A stretch of DNA of 43,993 nt, taken from a bacterium BMS3Abin06. GTDB taxonomy: Bacteria; Nitrospirota; Thermodesulfovibrionia; UBA6902. The stretch lies in assembly GCA_002897895.1 (NCBI GenBank), contig BDSY01000102.1:1-43993 (forward strand). The letters are read 5' to 3'. Position 1 is the stretch's first letter. Every line of letters begins with the position of its first letter. The translations under genes were made by a program, and so were the position numbers. A model generated the notes under the pieces. That model worked only from the letters and a program-made list of their open reading frames with translations. It was not told the DNA's origin and made no database searches. This document shows, piece by piece, positions 34,062-42,239 of the stretch.

Positions 34062-35429
34062 ATGAGAGTTTTATTATTAAACCCTCCTAACATAGAGGAG
34101 CCCCACGTTGAAGCAGGGCCGTTGCCAATCGGCCTAGTGTCTATTAGAGAATTTATTACAGAGCAAAATATAGAAGTAAAAATACTGAATTTATTTGACA
34201 TTCACAAATGGTCATCCATTGAGCATTATTTACGTTTGAAAGATTACAGTATTGTTGGCATCCCATGCTACACCCGCCAGCGATTAAGTGTTTTTAAATT
34301 GGCAACTCTTTGCAAAAAAATAAACAATGATATAAATGTTGTTTTGGGTGGACCACACGCATCTTGTTTGGATACTCAAATTTTAAAAAACGTTAACTCA
34401 ATCGACTATATAATTCGAGGCGAAGGAGAATTACCTTTTGTTGAATTAATACAATGCTTGAAGCAAAATGAGCTTAAAAAATTATTTAGGATTAAAAATT
34501 TAACCTTTCGGCATAAAAACCACATCATTAGGAATGTATCCAGAAAGCAAATACACGATTTGTCAAATTTCCCTATATTCAAATTGTCTGCTAAAGAGCT
34601 TGAAATGTTCCCGGAATGCGAATCTCTTTTAATTCATTTTAAACAGTTAAATAAAATCAAGGGTATAGCGCCTGTCTTATGTTCAAGAGGCTGCTCTTAC
34701 AACTGTCAGTTTTGCTGCAATGGAGTGTTTTGGGATAAACAAATATACTACCCTGTTGAACACGTAATTCAGCAAATTGAATATTTTCGGAATAAATTTG
34801 GAATTAGAATATTTGATTTTTATGATGATAATTTTGTCTTCTCAAAAAAATATGTGAAAGAGCTGTGCAATAAGATAATAGAAAAAAAATTATATATAAA
34901 CTGGTGGTGTTCCGGGAGAGCTGATAATTTAGACACTGAGATATTGACTCTACTTGGTAAAGCAGGATGCTTTATGGTTTCAATAGGAGTTGAGTCAGGG
35001 AATAATCAAGTGTTAAAGAATATCAATAAAAAATTAACTGCCGAAGAAATAATTCGGTCTTCAAAATCAATAAGAAAATGTAAATTGAAATTAAGGGTCA
35101 CCTTGTCAATAGGACACCCGGGTGAAACCCCAGCGGCAATAAATGACACAATAGAAATAATCAAGGAAATCAAACCAGACCAAGTTGGCTTGTTTTTAGC
35201 TAAGATTTATCCTTGTACAAGCCTTTACGAATTGGCTAAATCGAAAGATCTGATAGATGATAATTATTGGTTTAGCAGTACAGAGAAAACAATACCATTT
35301 TTCAATGATAAATATTCACAAAAAGAAATCTTGTTGTTCCGTAATAAAATAATTGACAGCTTATCACCTTATATAACAGATGAATATACAAACAAAGTGC
35401 ACTCATCTGAACTCAATCTCAGTTGGTAA
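34062..35429 (+). CDS. B12-binding-domain radical-SAM protein
   Basis: 455 residues from ATG 34062 (MRVLLLNPPN), a typical opening of a cobalamin-binding domain; a GTG nine bases earlier is possible. The N-terminal Rossmann-like domain has VVLGGPHAS and RGEGELPFVEL. The radical-SAM cluster is CSYNCQFC (CX3CX2C), preceded by another Cys (CSRGC), followed by the DFYDDNFVFSK strand and SIGVESGNNQVLKNINK. No DxHxxG motif is seen, so cobalamin, if bound, would be base-off without a protein ligand. Such enzymes often methylate unreactive carbon or rearrange rings in natural products. The substrate is unknown. AT-rich. Confidence 0.87.
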   Translation: MRVLLLNPPNIEEPHVEAGPLPIGLVSIREFITEQNIEVKILNLFDIHKWSSIEHYLRLKDYSIVGIPCYTRQRLSVFKLATLCKKINNDINVVLGGPHASCLDTQILKNVNSIDYIIRGEGELPFVELIQCLKQNELKKLFRIKNLTFRHKNHIIRNVSRKQIHDLSNFPIFKLSAKELEMFPECESLLIHFKQLNKIKGIAPVLCSRGCSYNCQFCCNGVFWDKQIYYPVEHVIQQIEYFRNKFGIRIFDFYDDNFVFSKKYVKELCNKIIEKKLYINWWCSGRADNLDTEILTLLGKAGCFMVSIGVESGNNQVLKNINKKLTAEEIIRSSKSIRKCKLKLRVTLSIGHPGETPAAINDTIEIIKEIKPDQVGLFLAKIYPCTSLYELAKSKDLIDDNYWFSSTEKTIPFFNDKYSQKEILLFRNKIIDSLSPYITDEYTNKVHSSELNLSW

Positions 35430-35446
35430 AAACAAGTTAGAAAATC

Positions 35447-37192
35447 ATGTTGAAAAAAATCGCATTAATTTTTCCTCCATCTCATGACTTTTCAATGCCG
35501 TACTTAGCACCAGCCTACTTGAAAGGTTATTTAGATTACTTTAGTGATGTAAAATGCAAAGTATTTGATTTAAACAATGAGTTTTATATTAATGTAATAG
35601 GTGGCAATGAATTAAAGGTAAGAAAGGAGAAACTGTCAAACCATATACGGAAAGGTGATATATGTTCAGCTGTCAATGACAGCATCGGATTAGAAGAATT
35701 CTGTCAAGAAAAACTTAGTAGTATCGAGGACAGCAAATATAAATTCTCGCTTAAAAAAATTACCACAACATACAATCAGTATTTCTCTGCAAATATTCTA
35801 AAGGAATTAGCAATAACTTCAAAACTGGAAAGATACCTTGAAACTATTATTAAAGAAACAGATTTAACAGACTATAATGTTTTTGGAATAACCATTTCAG
35901 TGGAAGATCAGATTATTCCATCATTTATAATCTCCAAAATAATTAAAAAATTCCATATAAAATCAACTATTATTTTAGGTGGTTCAATCCCTACAAGACT
36001 GACTAATGAGATTGCCAGTACAGGATTGTCTCAATTTGCAGATTACATAATTAAACATGAGGGAGAATTGTCATTATTGAATTTAATGTCGTTCTTAACA
36101 GATGGGAAACAAACATTTATTTCAAATGACCCTAAGATAGTTGATCTAGGGAAGAATGACTCTATTCATGAAAATGACACTATTGCTTTTAAGAACCAAA
36201 AAACCGTCAATATAGATCACGCTAAGTTCTTCCCTAATTTTGAAGATTTAAAATTAGATAATTATCTGGCTCCAAACCTCATCATTCCTTTGAACATAAC
36301 TAGACGATGTTATTGGGCAAAATGTGACTTTTGTTCAATTTATTACACATGGGACCCCAAACACAGAGTAAAAAGTATAGATAACGTAATTTCTGAGATA
36401 AAACACCAAGTCAAAAAGCACAATGTTCAATATTTCCGAATTGTAGATGATAGCATACCTCCTAAAGTTCTATATGAGTTAGCGCACTCACTTATTAATA
36501 ATAAAATAGGGATTTATTACGAAATTTATAGCCGATTTGAGACAAAATTTCTTTCTCAGAATTTCTGCGACATTCTTTACAAATCAGGATGCCGACAAAT
36601 ATTTTTTGGTCTAGAAAATATAGGAACAAGAACACTTAATCTTGTTAATAAAGGAAAGCACATTACAGAGACGAATATAAACCAAATACTTGAAAACACT
36701 TTTGATGCTGGCATTAGTAACTATTTATTTTTATTATTTGGAATACCTCAAGCACCAGTTGCAGATGAAGAATTAACTGTCGAATATATTATTAATAACA
36801 AAAAAATATCTACAGTTGCGATAGGCACATTTTTAGTTGACCGCTTCTCACCAATCCATCTTGATCCAAAAGTAAGAATAAAATATAAGATATCTCTTTA
36901 CGACAAAGGAGATATGACAACAGAATTTGGATACAAATACAAAGGTAAAGTTATATTTAGTGACAACAAAAATAGGACTAAAATGTATCTTAAATCAATA
37001 TTTTCTAAGAGACCCGATCTAGCAATAAGCTCTCTTCTGAATGAAGAAACAAGATTGATACTTGCATCAACATTTGGTAATACTTTTCTCAACAAATATA
37101 TGCGAATAGCAACTCCTGAAAATATCAGCACAATAATAGCACATGCAGTTGAAAAAACTGCTTCGGAAAGAATCTACCGACAACTATCTTAA
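35447..37192 (+). CDS. second B12-binding-type radical-SAM protein
   Basis: 581 residues. The N-terminus KKIALIFPPSHDFSMPYLAPAYLKGYL resembles cobalamin-binding radical-SAM enzymes. There is a long insert (about residues 50-130), then IILGGSIPTRL and KHEGELSLL. The cluster motif is CYWAKCDFC (C-x4-C-x2-C, the CxW variant common in RiPP and natural-product maturases), followed by FRIVDDSIPPKV and FFGLENIGTRTLNLVNKG. A C-terminal extension of about 120 residues is unassigned. It follows the first radical-SAM gene by 17 bases. Having two different radical-SAM proteins side by side points to a multi-step biosynthesis. Confidence 0.85.
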   Translation: MLKKIALIFPPSHDFSMPYLAPAYLKGYLDYFSDVKCKVFDLNNEFYINVIGGNELKVRKEKLSNHIRKGDICSAVNDSIGLEEFCQEKLSSIEDSKYKFSLKKITTTYNQYFSANILKELAITSKLERYLETIIKETDLTDYNVFGITISVEDQIIPSFIISKIIKKFHIKSTIILGGSIPTRLTNEIASTGLSQFADYIIKHEGELSLLNLMSFLTDGKQTFISNDPKIVDLGKNDSIHENDTIAFKNQKTVNIDHAKFFPNFEDLKLDNYLAPNLIIPLNITRRCYWAKCDFCSIYYTWDPKHRVKSIDNVISEIKHQVKKHNVQYFRIVDDSIPPKVLYELAHSLINNKIGIYYEIYSRFETKFLSQNFCDILYKSGCRQIFFGLENIGTRTLNLVNKGKHITETNINQILENTFDAGISNYLFLLFGIPQAPVADEELTVEYIINNKKISTVAIGTFLVDRFSPIHLDPKVRIKYKISLYDKGDMTTEFGYKYKGKVIFSDNKNRTKMYLKSIFSKRPDLAISSLLNEETRLILASTFGNTFLNKYMRIATPENISTIIAHAVEKTASERIYRQLS

Positions 37193-37210
37193 ATTCAAAA
37201 GGAGGCAATT

Positions 37211-38146
37211 ATGTTAAAAATGTATATCGCGATTTCTGACTATGACCGAAACGCACTAAAACTCTTAGAGAAATGTAACGTAAACATTACATTGAGAGAA
37301 ATTGGCCCAAGACCAGATGAAGATGAATTAATAGATTTAGTAAAAGAGAACGACATTCTGATTATTGGTGCAAAGGAAAAAATGACCAGTAAGGTTTATG
37401 AGAACGCATCACAGTTAAAAATTATTGGAACATTATCAATTGGTATCGACCATATTTCCGATAAATTCATTAGTGACAAAAAAATTAACATTATTAGTTG
37501 TCCAAACTCAAATGTATCATCAACAGCAGAACACACATTTGCTCTAATATTAGCACTGACCAAAAAACTCTTTTTATCGCATAAAGCCACCTGCTCTCTT
37601 ACTGGTAGAGAAGGGATCGGTGGATTTCCTAATGACTTATGCGGTAAGACAATAGGTGTTATTGGATGCGGGAGAATTGGTTCATATGTGATTAACCTAG
37701 CGAAAGCCTTTAATATGAATATTCTATGTCATACAGCACATCCTGAAAAACATAAAGACGTATTGATAGGATACGACAGTATTCAATTTATAAAATTAGC
37801 AGAATTATTGTCAAACTCTGATGTTATCACTATCCATCTTCCTCTTACTGAAAAAACTAATAATTTTCTTAATGGAGCTAATCTAAAGCTGATTTCTCCT
37901 AAGACATACCTAATTAATACTTCTCGTTTAGACATTGTAAATAGTCAATCTGTGATAAATATGCTAAATGGCAATTTGCTTAAAGGATACGCTGTCGATA
38001 TTGACATAGAACATCGTGATATCATAAAAGATTTATCAAAGCATGATAATGTCATTTTAACGCCACACACTGCTGGGGTGTCGATAGATTCAATGATAAG
38101 GATGGACACAGATTTGGCATTGCAGTTAGTGAAACTCATAAAATAA
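37211..38146 (+). CDS. D-2-hydroxyacid dehydrogenase family protein
   Basis: 311 residues, NAD(P)-dependent (SerA/GyaR-like). The substrate/cofactor domains show GTLSIGIDHI, the Rossmann loop GVIGCGRIGSYV, catalytic Arg in INTSRLDIVN, the acidic partner in AVDIDIEHRD, and catalytic His in LTPHTAGVS. There is no ACT domain, so it is not a standard biosynthetic SerA. It would reduce a 2-keto acid or oxidise a 2-hydroxy acid. AAAGGAGG six bases upstream fixes the start. It lies 18 bases after the second radical-SAM gene. It probably makes or uses the acid building block of the cluster. Confidence 0.9.
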   Translation: MLKMYIAISDYDRNALKLLEKCNVNITLREIGPRPDEDELIDLVKENDILIIGAKEKMTSKVYENASQLKIIGTLSIGIDHISDKFISDKKINIISCPNSNVSSTAEHTFALILALTKKLFLSHKATCSLTGREGIGGFPNDLCGKTIGVIGCGRIGSYVINLAKAFNMNILCHTAHPEKHKDVLIGYDSIQFIKLAELLSNSDVITIHLPLTEKTNNFLNGANLKLISPKTYLINTSRLDIVNSQSVINMLNGNLLKGYAVDIDIEHRDIIKDLSKHDNVILTPHTAGVSIDSMIRMDTDLALQLVKLIK

Positions 38147-38162
38147 TTATACCGGGAGCAAG

Positions 38163-38867
38163 ATGCTAGATTACCTAAGAGGATTAGATGCAACACAAGT
38201 CAACACGATTGTTACTGTAGTTGCCATTTTTCTGACTATTGCTACTTCTACTTATCTATTAAGAAGATTAGTGATCAATGTCATAAGGTCTATTCTATTA
38301 AGAATATTTTCTGGCCATATTGTTTTAAAAAACGATTATTACTCTCATGCTTTTGTGCTAAGAATGATCAGGAAAAGCAAAAAACATATTCGCATAATGT
38401 GCGTAAGAAATGAGCGTATTACTGAACCAGACATAATTGAAGCAATGAGGAAATTTATAACAGAGATTGGAACTGTTGAAATACTTGCGTTGCATCCAGA
38501 TTTTTCTGATTGTGTGACTGAAGAATGCATGTGTGTCTTACCTGCACCTCCAAAAACTAAAGAGCAATTCAAAAAACAAGTAATCTCAAATCATTCCAGA
38601 GTTGAAGAATTTTATAATGATTTAGGGCAAGAAGAAAAGAAAAGGTATAAATACTATTACTTTAACGCTTTACCTTTAATTCATATGTGCCAATTTGATA
38701 ATATAATTTATATTGGATTTCAACTATTTCATCGTGATCAGGTTGATAATTCACTTTTAAATTATTCAATAATGGTAAAGGATAAATCTAACCTGGGGCA
38801 GCAAATAGTTAAGCAGTTCGAATATGTTCGAGACAATAAATCAATGAATCCTCTAAAATCAAAATGA
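38163..38867 (+). CDS. membrane-anchored protein with a possible degenerate phospholipase-D-like domain
   Basis: 234 residues. One N-terminal membrane helix (TVVAIFLTIATSTYLLRRLV) and a cytoplasmic or periplasmic domain. The domain pattern IRIMCVRNERITEPDIIEAM, VEILALHPDFSD, then LIHMCQFDNIIYIGFQLFHRD resembles PLD-superfamily strands, with HMCQFDN where an HxK motif would be, so catalysis is doubtful. GGGAG precedes ATG. It is 16 bases after the dehydrogenase gene and ends the five-gene run, 12 bases before the attC-like site. The function is unknown. Confidence 0.6.
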   Translation: MLDYLRGLDATQVNTIVTVVAIFLTIATSTYLLRRLVINVIRSILLRIFSGHIVLKNDYYSHAFVLRMIRKSKKHIRIMCVRNERITEPDIIEAMRKFITEIGTVEILALHPDFSDCVTEECMCVLPAPPKTKEQFKKQVISNHSRVEEFYNDLGQEEKKRYKYYYFNALPLIHMCQFDNIIYIGFQLFHRDQVDNSLLNYSIMVKDKSNLGQQIVKQFEYVRDNKSMNPLKSK

Positions 38868-38879
38868 TAAGCATAAATG

Positions 38880-38998
38880 GCCGAACAAGCAAATGAACCA
38901 GACTTCGCTACCCGCTTGCTTGATCGGAAGTTGGTCACTTCAGGTAGTTCTTTGGTAGTTGACAGTCCATGCCGTTAAGCCGCTTGATAGCGTTAGGC
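38880..38998 (+). other. degenerate attC at the end of the five-gene block
   Basis: The right core GTTAGGC (38992-38998) fits GTTRRRY and marks a convincing cassette border, because the next cassette's own R'' (GCCTAAC at 39302) is its exact complement. The left core GCCGAAC (38880-38886) differs from GCCTAAC at one base. The internal stem is poorly conserved, so this site may be worn or composite. Confidence 0.5.
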
Positions 38999-39140
38999 AC
39001 AGAAAAAAACGACAATAACGGCATTGATCTTGACGGCTTGCCGATTAATTTGTTGAATGCAAAATGTTTGATTTGCTTGTAAACGCCGGAAAAATAATAA
39101 AGACAATAAAAGACAAAATAAACTACAATATGGGTCATAC
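38993..39140 (+). repeat. 150-bp direct repeat, copy 2, first third of a non-coding cassette
   Basis: It starts TTAGGCACAGAAAAAAACGA at the cassette border and ends TGGGTCATAC. It is a copy of 32700-32850. The cassette it opens (38993-39426) contains no convincing open reading frame in its 434 bases; the remainder (39141-39301) is featureless apart from a small GC-rich palindrome near 39141-39160. Confidence 0.9.
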
Positions 39141-39301
39141 CCGCCTACCGGCAGGCAGGCACATCCGGGACAGATGATGGATTTAGACAGCGGCTCTTAT
39201 ACTTCGAACACGCTCAGATTAACGACAGAAAAAACAGATTATTAATATTCCCGGATTCATATTTTTTCAGGTTTAGATTGCAATTTGATATTTTAAAGAG
39301 G

Positions 39302-39432
39302 GCCTAACAAATTGATCGACGGAATGCGAACCAGCAGCACCTTTTTTGACTTTTTTAGTTTAGGGTCTGCAAATTGTCTTTAATGCACTTTTAATGTGCT
39401 TCAGGTTCGCATCCTTCATCATGGCGTTATGT
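39302..39432 (+). other. attC site 1 of the array
   Basis: R'' GCCTAAC (39302-39308), exact complement of the cassette's own border GTTAGGC at 38992. Right core GTTATGT (39426-39432). The inner stem pairs GGAATGCGAACC with GGTTCGCATCC, leaving one unpaired A, the extrahelical base that orients integrase. 131 bp. Confidence 0.88.
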
Positions 39433-39476
39433 TTAAATTTTGATAAATCCCTAACCCTATAAGAAGGAGAAACACC

Positions 39477-39611
39477 ATGGAAATAAAAGACGTTGAAAAC
39501 ATCGTAGAAGCAGCCAAAGACGAAATCAATGGCATCTTGTATATGGAACTTTCCGGCCTAAACTCCAAACTTGATAGAATCATAGAGTTACTTGAGAATA
39601 GCAGTGGTTAA
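39477..39611 (+). CDS. 44-residue cassette protein, helical
   Basis: A small reading frame (MEIKDVENIVEAAKDEING, ending IIELLENSSG) starting 50 bases after the cassette border. AAGGAG lies ten bases upstream of ATG. It is acidic and predicted largely helical, with leucine/isoleucine spacing that could form a coiled coil (SKLDRIIELLE). Its stop overlaps the stop of the minus-strand gene in the same cassette by two bases. No family recognised. A two-gene small-protein module (for example toxin-antitoxin or regulator) is conceivable but unsupported by motif. Confidence 0.65.
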   Translation: MEIKDVENIVEAAKDEINGILYMELSGLNSKLDRIIELLENSSG

Positions 39612-39808
39612 AAGTACCCCTGTTTCTCCCGTACAGTGTTTATGCGAGTGATTGCTCCCTCACAGGCTTCCCAAAAAGATAACTTGTCTCGTTTTACCAG
39701 CCTGACAAGCGTTGCTATTACTCTGTCCTGCTTTCCTAATGCTTCCAATGAACGTATATCCAGCGGACTAACAATCTTACATCTTGTAGACCTTTTTACG
39801 TTACTCAT
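39608..39808 (-). CDS. 66-residue cassette protein on the minus strand
   Basis: MSNVKRSTRCKIVSPLDIRS, then LEALGKQDRVIATLVRLVKR, then LSFWEACEGAITRI, ending EKQGYF. AGGAG lies six bases before ATG, better support than for the plus-strand frame covering the same bases. It is basic, helical and soluble in appearance. It runs against the direction of the array and meets the 44-residue gene tail to tail. Its promoter must lie between 39808 and the attC at 39832, or inside that attC. No family recognised. Confidence 0.6.
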   Translation of the reverse strand: MSNVKRSTRCKIVSPLDIRSLEALGKQDRVIATLVRLVKRDKLSFWEACEGAITRINTVREKQGYF

Positions 39809-39831
39809 ATTATCTCCTATGATAAAGATTT

Positions 39832-39957
39832 ACATAACAAAGCGCTGCACCGTACCCGTACCAGAAAATCTCTTTTGGGTTTCATTGTCTTTACTCATTC
39901 AATATCCTTTCCCTCTCCAGTCCCTTCAGGTACGGGACGGAGAGCTTTGCGTTATGT
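39832..39957 (+). other. attC site 2 of the array
   Basis: R'' ACATAAC (39832-39838), exact complement of the cassette's own border GTTATGT at 39426. Right core GTTATGT (39951-39957). The inner stem pairs CCGTACCCGTACC with GGTACGGGACGG, again with one unpaired A. AAAGC/GCTTT pairs flank it. 126 bp; closely related to attC 5. Confidence 0.92.
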
Positions 39958-39977
39958 CACAAATATAAGGAGATAAA

Positions 39978-40598
39978 ATGACTCCAGAACTTCGTTGGAC
40001 AAAGGAGATGATTGATGAAATAAAGGATTGTGAGATAGATAATCATTTCCCAATTATTATAAAAATTCAAAGTAATTATTATGAATTTGAGGATAAAGGA
40101 CATGACGATGACCTGAGTGTTACTGATAGTTCTCCAATATCTTATGAAGGCATTTTTAGTAGCTCACATTGTTATGACGATCTTGATGGTGATTATGATC
40201 CAGAAAAATATAAACTTTGGGGGCAGGTAGGTATAAGTATAATATTTTATGATCGCAATACTCAGAAATTTGAAGGCTTGAATAGTGAAACATACAAATA
40301 TGGATTTTTAGCATTTCGGAATTTAAAAAATAATGATAATAAGCCTGCTTTAACTGTTGGCTTAAACAAAGACTGCGGTATCGAGGAGAAGATAAATGAT
40401 TTATTCATAAAATCTAGGATATTCAATCACAAAAATTTAGATATAGACATTTACTATGATTGTGAATTCATTAAAGACATTGAATACGACAAGTTTTTTA
40501 CTGATAAAAACCATAGGAATCTTGTTCCGATTAAATCGATCACATTAAATGTGAGGTTCGGACTTGACTGGCCACCCTACGTCATTGATAAAGAATAA
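39978..40598 (+). CDS. uncharacterised 206-residue acidic cassette protein
   Basis: The start is supported by AAGGAG seven bases upstream. It has no signal peptide or membrane helix and many Asp/Glu/Asn/Tyr residues, with beta-rich stretches such as FPIIIKIQSNYYEFED, LWGQVGISIIFYDRN and IKSITLNVRFGLDWPPYV. I do not recognise a family. The N-terminal motif RWTKEMIDEIKDCEIDNHFP and the final strand may be useful search seeds. It is the only gene of its cassette, ending nine bases before the attC. Confidence 0.75.
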   Translation: MTPELRWTKEMIDEIKDCEIDNHFPIIIKIQSNYYEFEDKGHDDDLSVTDSSPISYEGIFSSSHCYDDLDGDYDPEKYKLWGQVGISIIFYDRNTQKFEGLNSETYKYGFLAFRNLKNNDNKPALTVGLNKDCGIEEKINDLFIKSRIFNHKNLDIDIYYDCEFIKDIEYDKFFTDKNHRNLVPIKSITLNVRFGLDWPPYVIDKE

Positions 40599-40606
40599 AA
40601 TACAGG

Positions 40607-40738
40607 ACATAACCATCACATGCACTGGAATGCACACCAGCGGTGACGAATTTTGCTTGATATGTTTGATGGTCTTCAAATTGTCTTAATGCTTTCAGGT
40701 GCGCTTCATGGTGTGCATCCGTGATGTGCACGTTATGC
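40607..40738 (+). other. attC site 3 of the array
   Basis: R'' ACATAAC (40607-40613), complement of this cassette's border GTTATGT at 39951. Right core GTTATGC (40732-40738). The inner stem pairs GGAATGCACACC with GGTGTGCATCC, leaving one unpaired A. 132 bp; nearly identical to attC 4. Confidence 0.92.
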
Positions 40739-40768
40739 AACTAATAATAAGCAAGGAGGATTTTCATT

Positions 40769-41755
40769 ATGTCCGACGGAAAAGAAATAAATCTTTCAGT
40801 GGAAGAGGAACCCAAGATAAATAATGACGAATCTAAAAAGGACAATGCTACATCTTCGGTGAAAAAAGAAGAAAAGAAAGTTAAAATTCCTTCTTGGCGT
40901 GAATTTGTAAAATCTTCTTCCGTTGAAGAGGTAAAAAACCGATTTATAAAGGAAGCTAAAGATATCGTTTCAAAATATAATGATAAATTAAGTAATTATT
41001 GTTTTATTTCGATGTTAGACCCGGAAAGTAGCATTACTTCTTGGGATCTCGATAAAATTTTTAATGCCTTGTCTCGATCAAATGCAAAAAAGGAAAAAGA
41101 TATACTACTAATGATTCTCAGTAGTGGGGGCAGTATTGAGCCTGCTTATCAGATCAGTAAATTATGCAAATCTTTTTCCAAAGATAAATTCGTAGTTTCC
41201 GTTCCACGTCAGGCCAAGTCAGCAGCAACGCTAATTGCTATTGGAGCTGATGAAATTCATATGGGGCCTCTTGGCCAACTCGGGCCAATTGATCCCCAAT
41301 TGGGAGGTTTGCCTGCACTAGGTGTCACCCAAGCTTTAAAATTTATTGCTTCTTTATCAGAGCGGTTTCCAGGCAGCGCAGAGATGTTTGCTCGATACTT
41401 AACACTTGCCTTAACTGTAGAACAGATAGGTTATTGTGAAAGGATAAGTGAATCAGCTTCACAGTACGCTGAAAGACTTTTACTTACGAAAACAAATCTC
41501 GCAAAAAAAGCATCACACATAGCTCGCGAACTGGTTTACGAATATAAAGATCATGGCTTTGTTATTGATCTTGATGAAGCAAGACAACATCTTGGAGATG
41601 AGTGGATTTTAAGTGACACGCCCGAAGCCTCTATGACAGAAGAAATTTATGGTCTTTTTGAAGAGGTCAACCTATTTCTAGACATTATCAAGGAGAAACG
41701 CCTATTGCTCATTGGTACTCTTGATGATGTTTTAATATTTAATAGGCGCAGATAA
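40769..41755 (+). CDS. ClpP-fold serine protease of the SDH-proteinase type, cassette-borne
   Basis: 328 residues. A charged, low-complexity N-terminus (about 1-40) precedes a ClpP/crotonase-like domain of the SDH_protease family: ILLMILSSGGSIEPAYQISK (GGS oxyanion loop, 113-131), VSVPRQAKSAATLIAIGADE with the candidate nucleophile S151, and MGPLGQLGPIDPQLGG. Candidate His/Asp partners follow in the C-terminal helices. No signal peptide, so it is likely cytoplasmic or membrane-associated. AAGGAGG before ATG. It could be a processing protease or act in phage or stress defence, but only the fold is supported. Confidence 0.85.
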   Translation: MSDGKEINLSVEEEPKINNDESKKDNATSSVKKEEKKVKIPSWREFVKSSSVEEVKNRFIKEAKDIVSKYNDKLSNYCFISMLDPESSITSWDLDKIFNALSRSNAKKEKDILLMILSSGGSIEPAYQISKLCKSFSKDKFVVSVPRQAKSAATLIAIGADEIHMGPLGQLGPIDPQLGGLPALGVTQALKFIASLSERFPGSAEMFARYLTLALTVEQIGYCERISESASQYAERLLLTKTNLAKKASHIARELVYEYKDHGFVIDLDEARQHLGDEWILSDTPEASMTEEIYGLFEEVNLFLDIIKEKRLLLIGTLDDVLIFNRRR

Positions 41756-41764
41756 TAAAACAGC

Positions 41765-41896
41765 GCATAACCATCTCATGCACTGGAATGCACACCAGCG
41801 GTGACGAATTTTGCCTGATATGTTTTATGGTCTGCAAATAATCTTATTGCTTTTAAATGCGCTTCATGGTGTGCATCCGTGATGAGGACGTTATGT
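41765..41896 (+). other. attC site 4 of the array
   Basis: R'' GCATAAC (41765-41771), exact complement of this cassette's border GTTATGC at 40732. Right core GTTATGT (41890-41896). Same inner stem and unpaired A as attC 3. It ends GATGAGGACGTTATGT, where attC 3 has GATGTGCACGTTATGC; the change creates GAGG just before the ATG. Confidence 0.92.
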
Positions 41897-42234
41897 TAAA
41901 TAAAATAATTAATAGCATTATGAAAAACATCAGACTCCTAAAGTTCCTTGTGATGCACGAAAAAGCATATAGAAAAATGATATGGTATTTATTGCCCACC
42001 ACAGCTTCATTATTTTACGTGACTTGGCAGATTGATCTGTCGAAATTTTCAATAACAGGAGACTTGCCATTTGAAGTACAAATAAAAATAAGAATAATAT
42101 TAACAGGAATATTTTGTAGTATATCCCTAATGGCATTGTTTTTCTCCGCTCGACCATATTTTAAAAAATATAACAATATTGCTGCACTCAATAAAGAAGA
42201 TTTGGAAAAATTTAATAGACTTTATGGTAAATAA
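41893..42234 (+). CDS. small two-helix membrane protein; start codon inside the attC core
   Basis: 113 residues from ATG 41893. That ATG is part of the recombination core G/TTATGT, and the GAGG that could serve as its ribosome-binding site (41884-41887) belongs to the attC of the preceding cassette. A downstream ATG (41920, MKNIRLLKFLVMHEKAYRK) is possible but lacks such a site. Two membrane helices are clear: MIWYLLPTTASLFYVTWQI and IILTGIFCSISLMALFFSA, followed by a charged tail. No family recognised. The sole gene of its cassette. Confidence 0.65.
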   Translation: MLNKIINSIMKNIRLLKFLVMHEKAYRKMIWYLLPTTASLFYVTWQIDLSKFSITGDLPFEVQIKIRIILTGIFCSISLMALFFSARPYFKKYNNIAALNKEDLEKFNRLYGK

Positions 42235-42239
42235 TAAAA

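Noticed and set aside
39636-39968. 110-residue plus-strand frame
   Set aside because: It is antisense to the 66-residue minus-strand gene and runs straight through attC 2 into the next cassette, so it cannot be a cassette gene.
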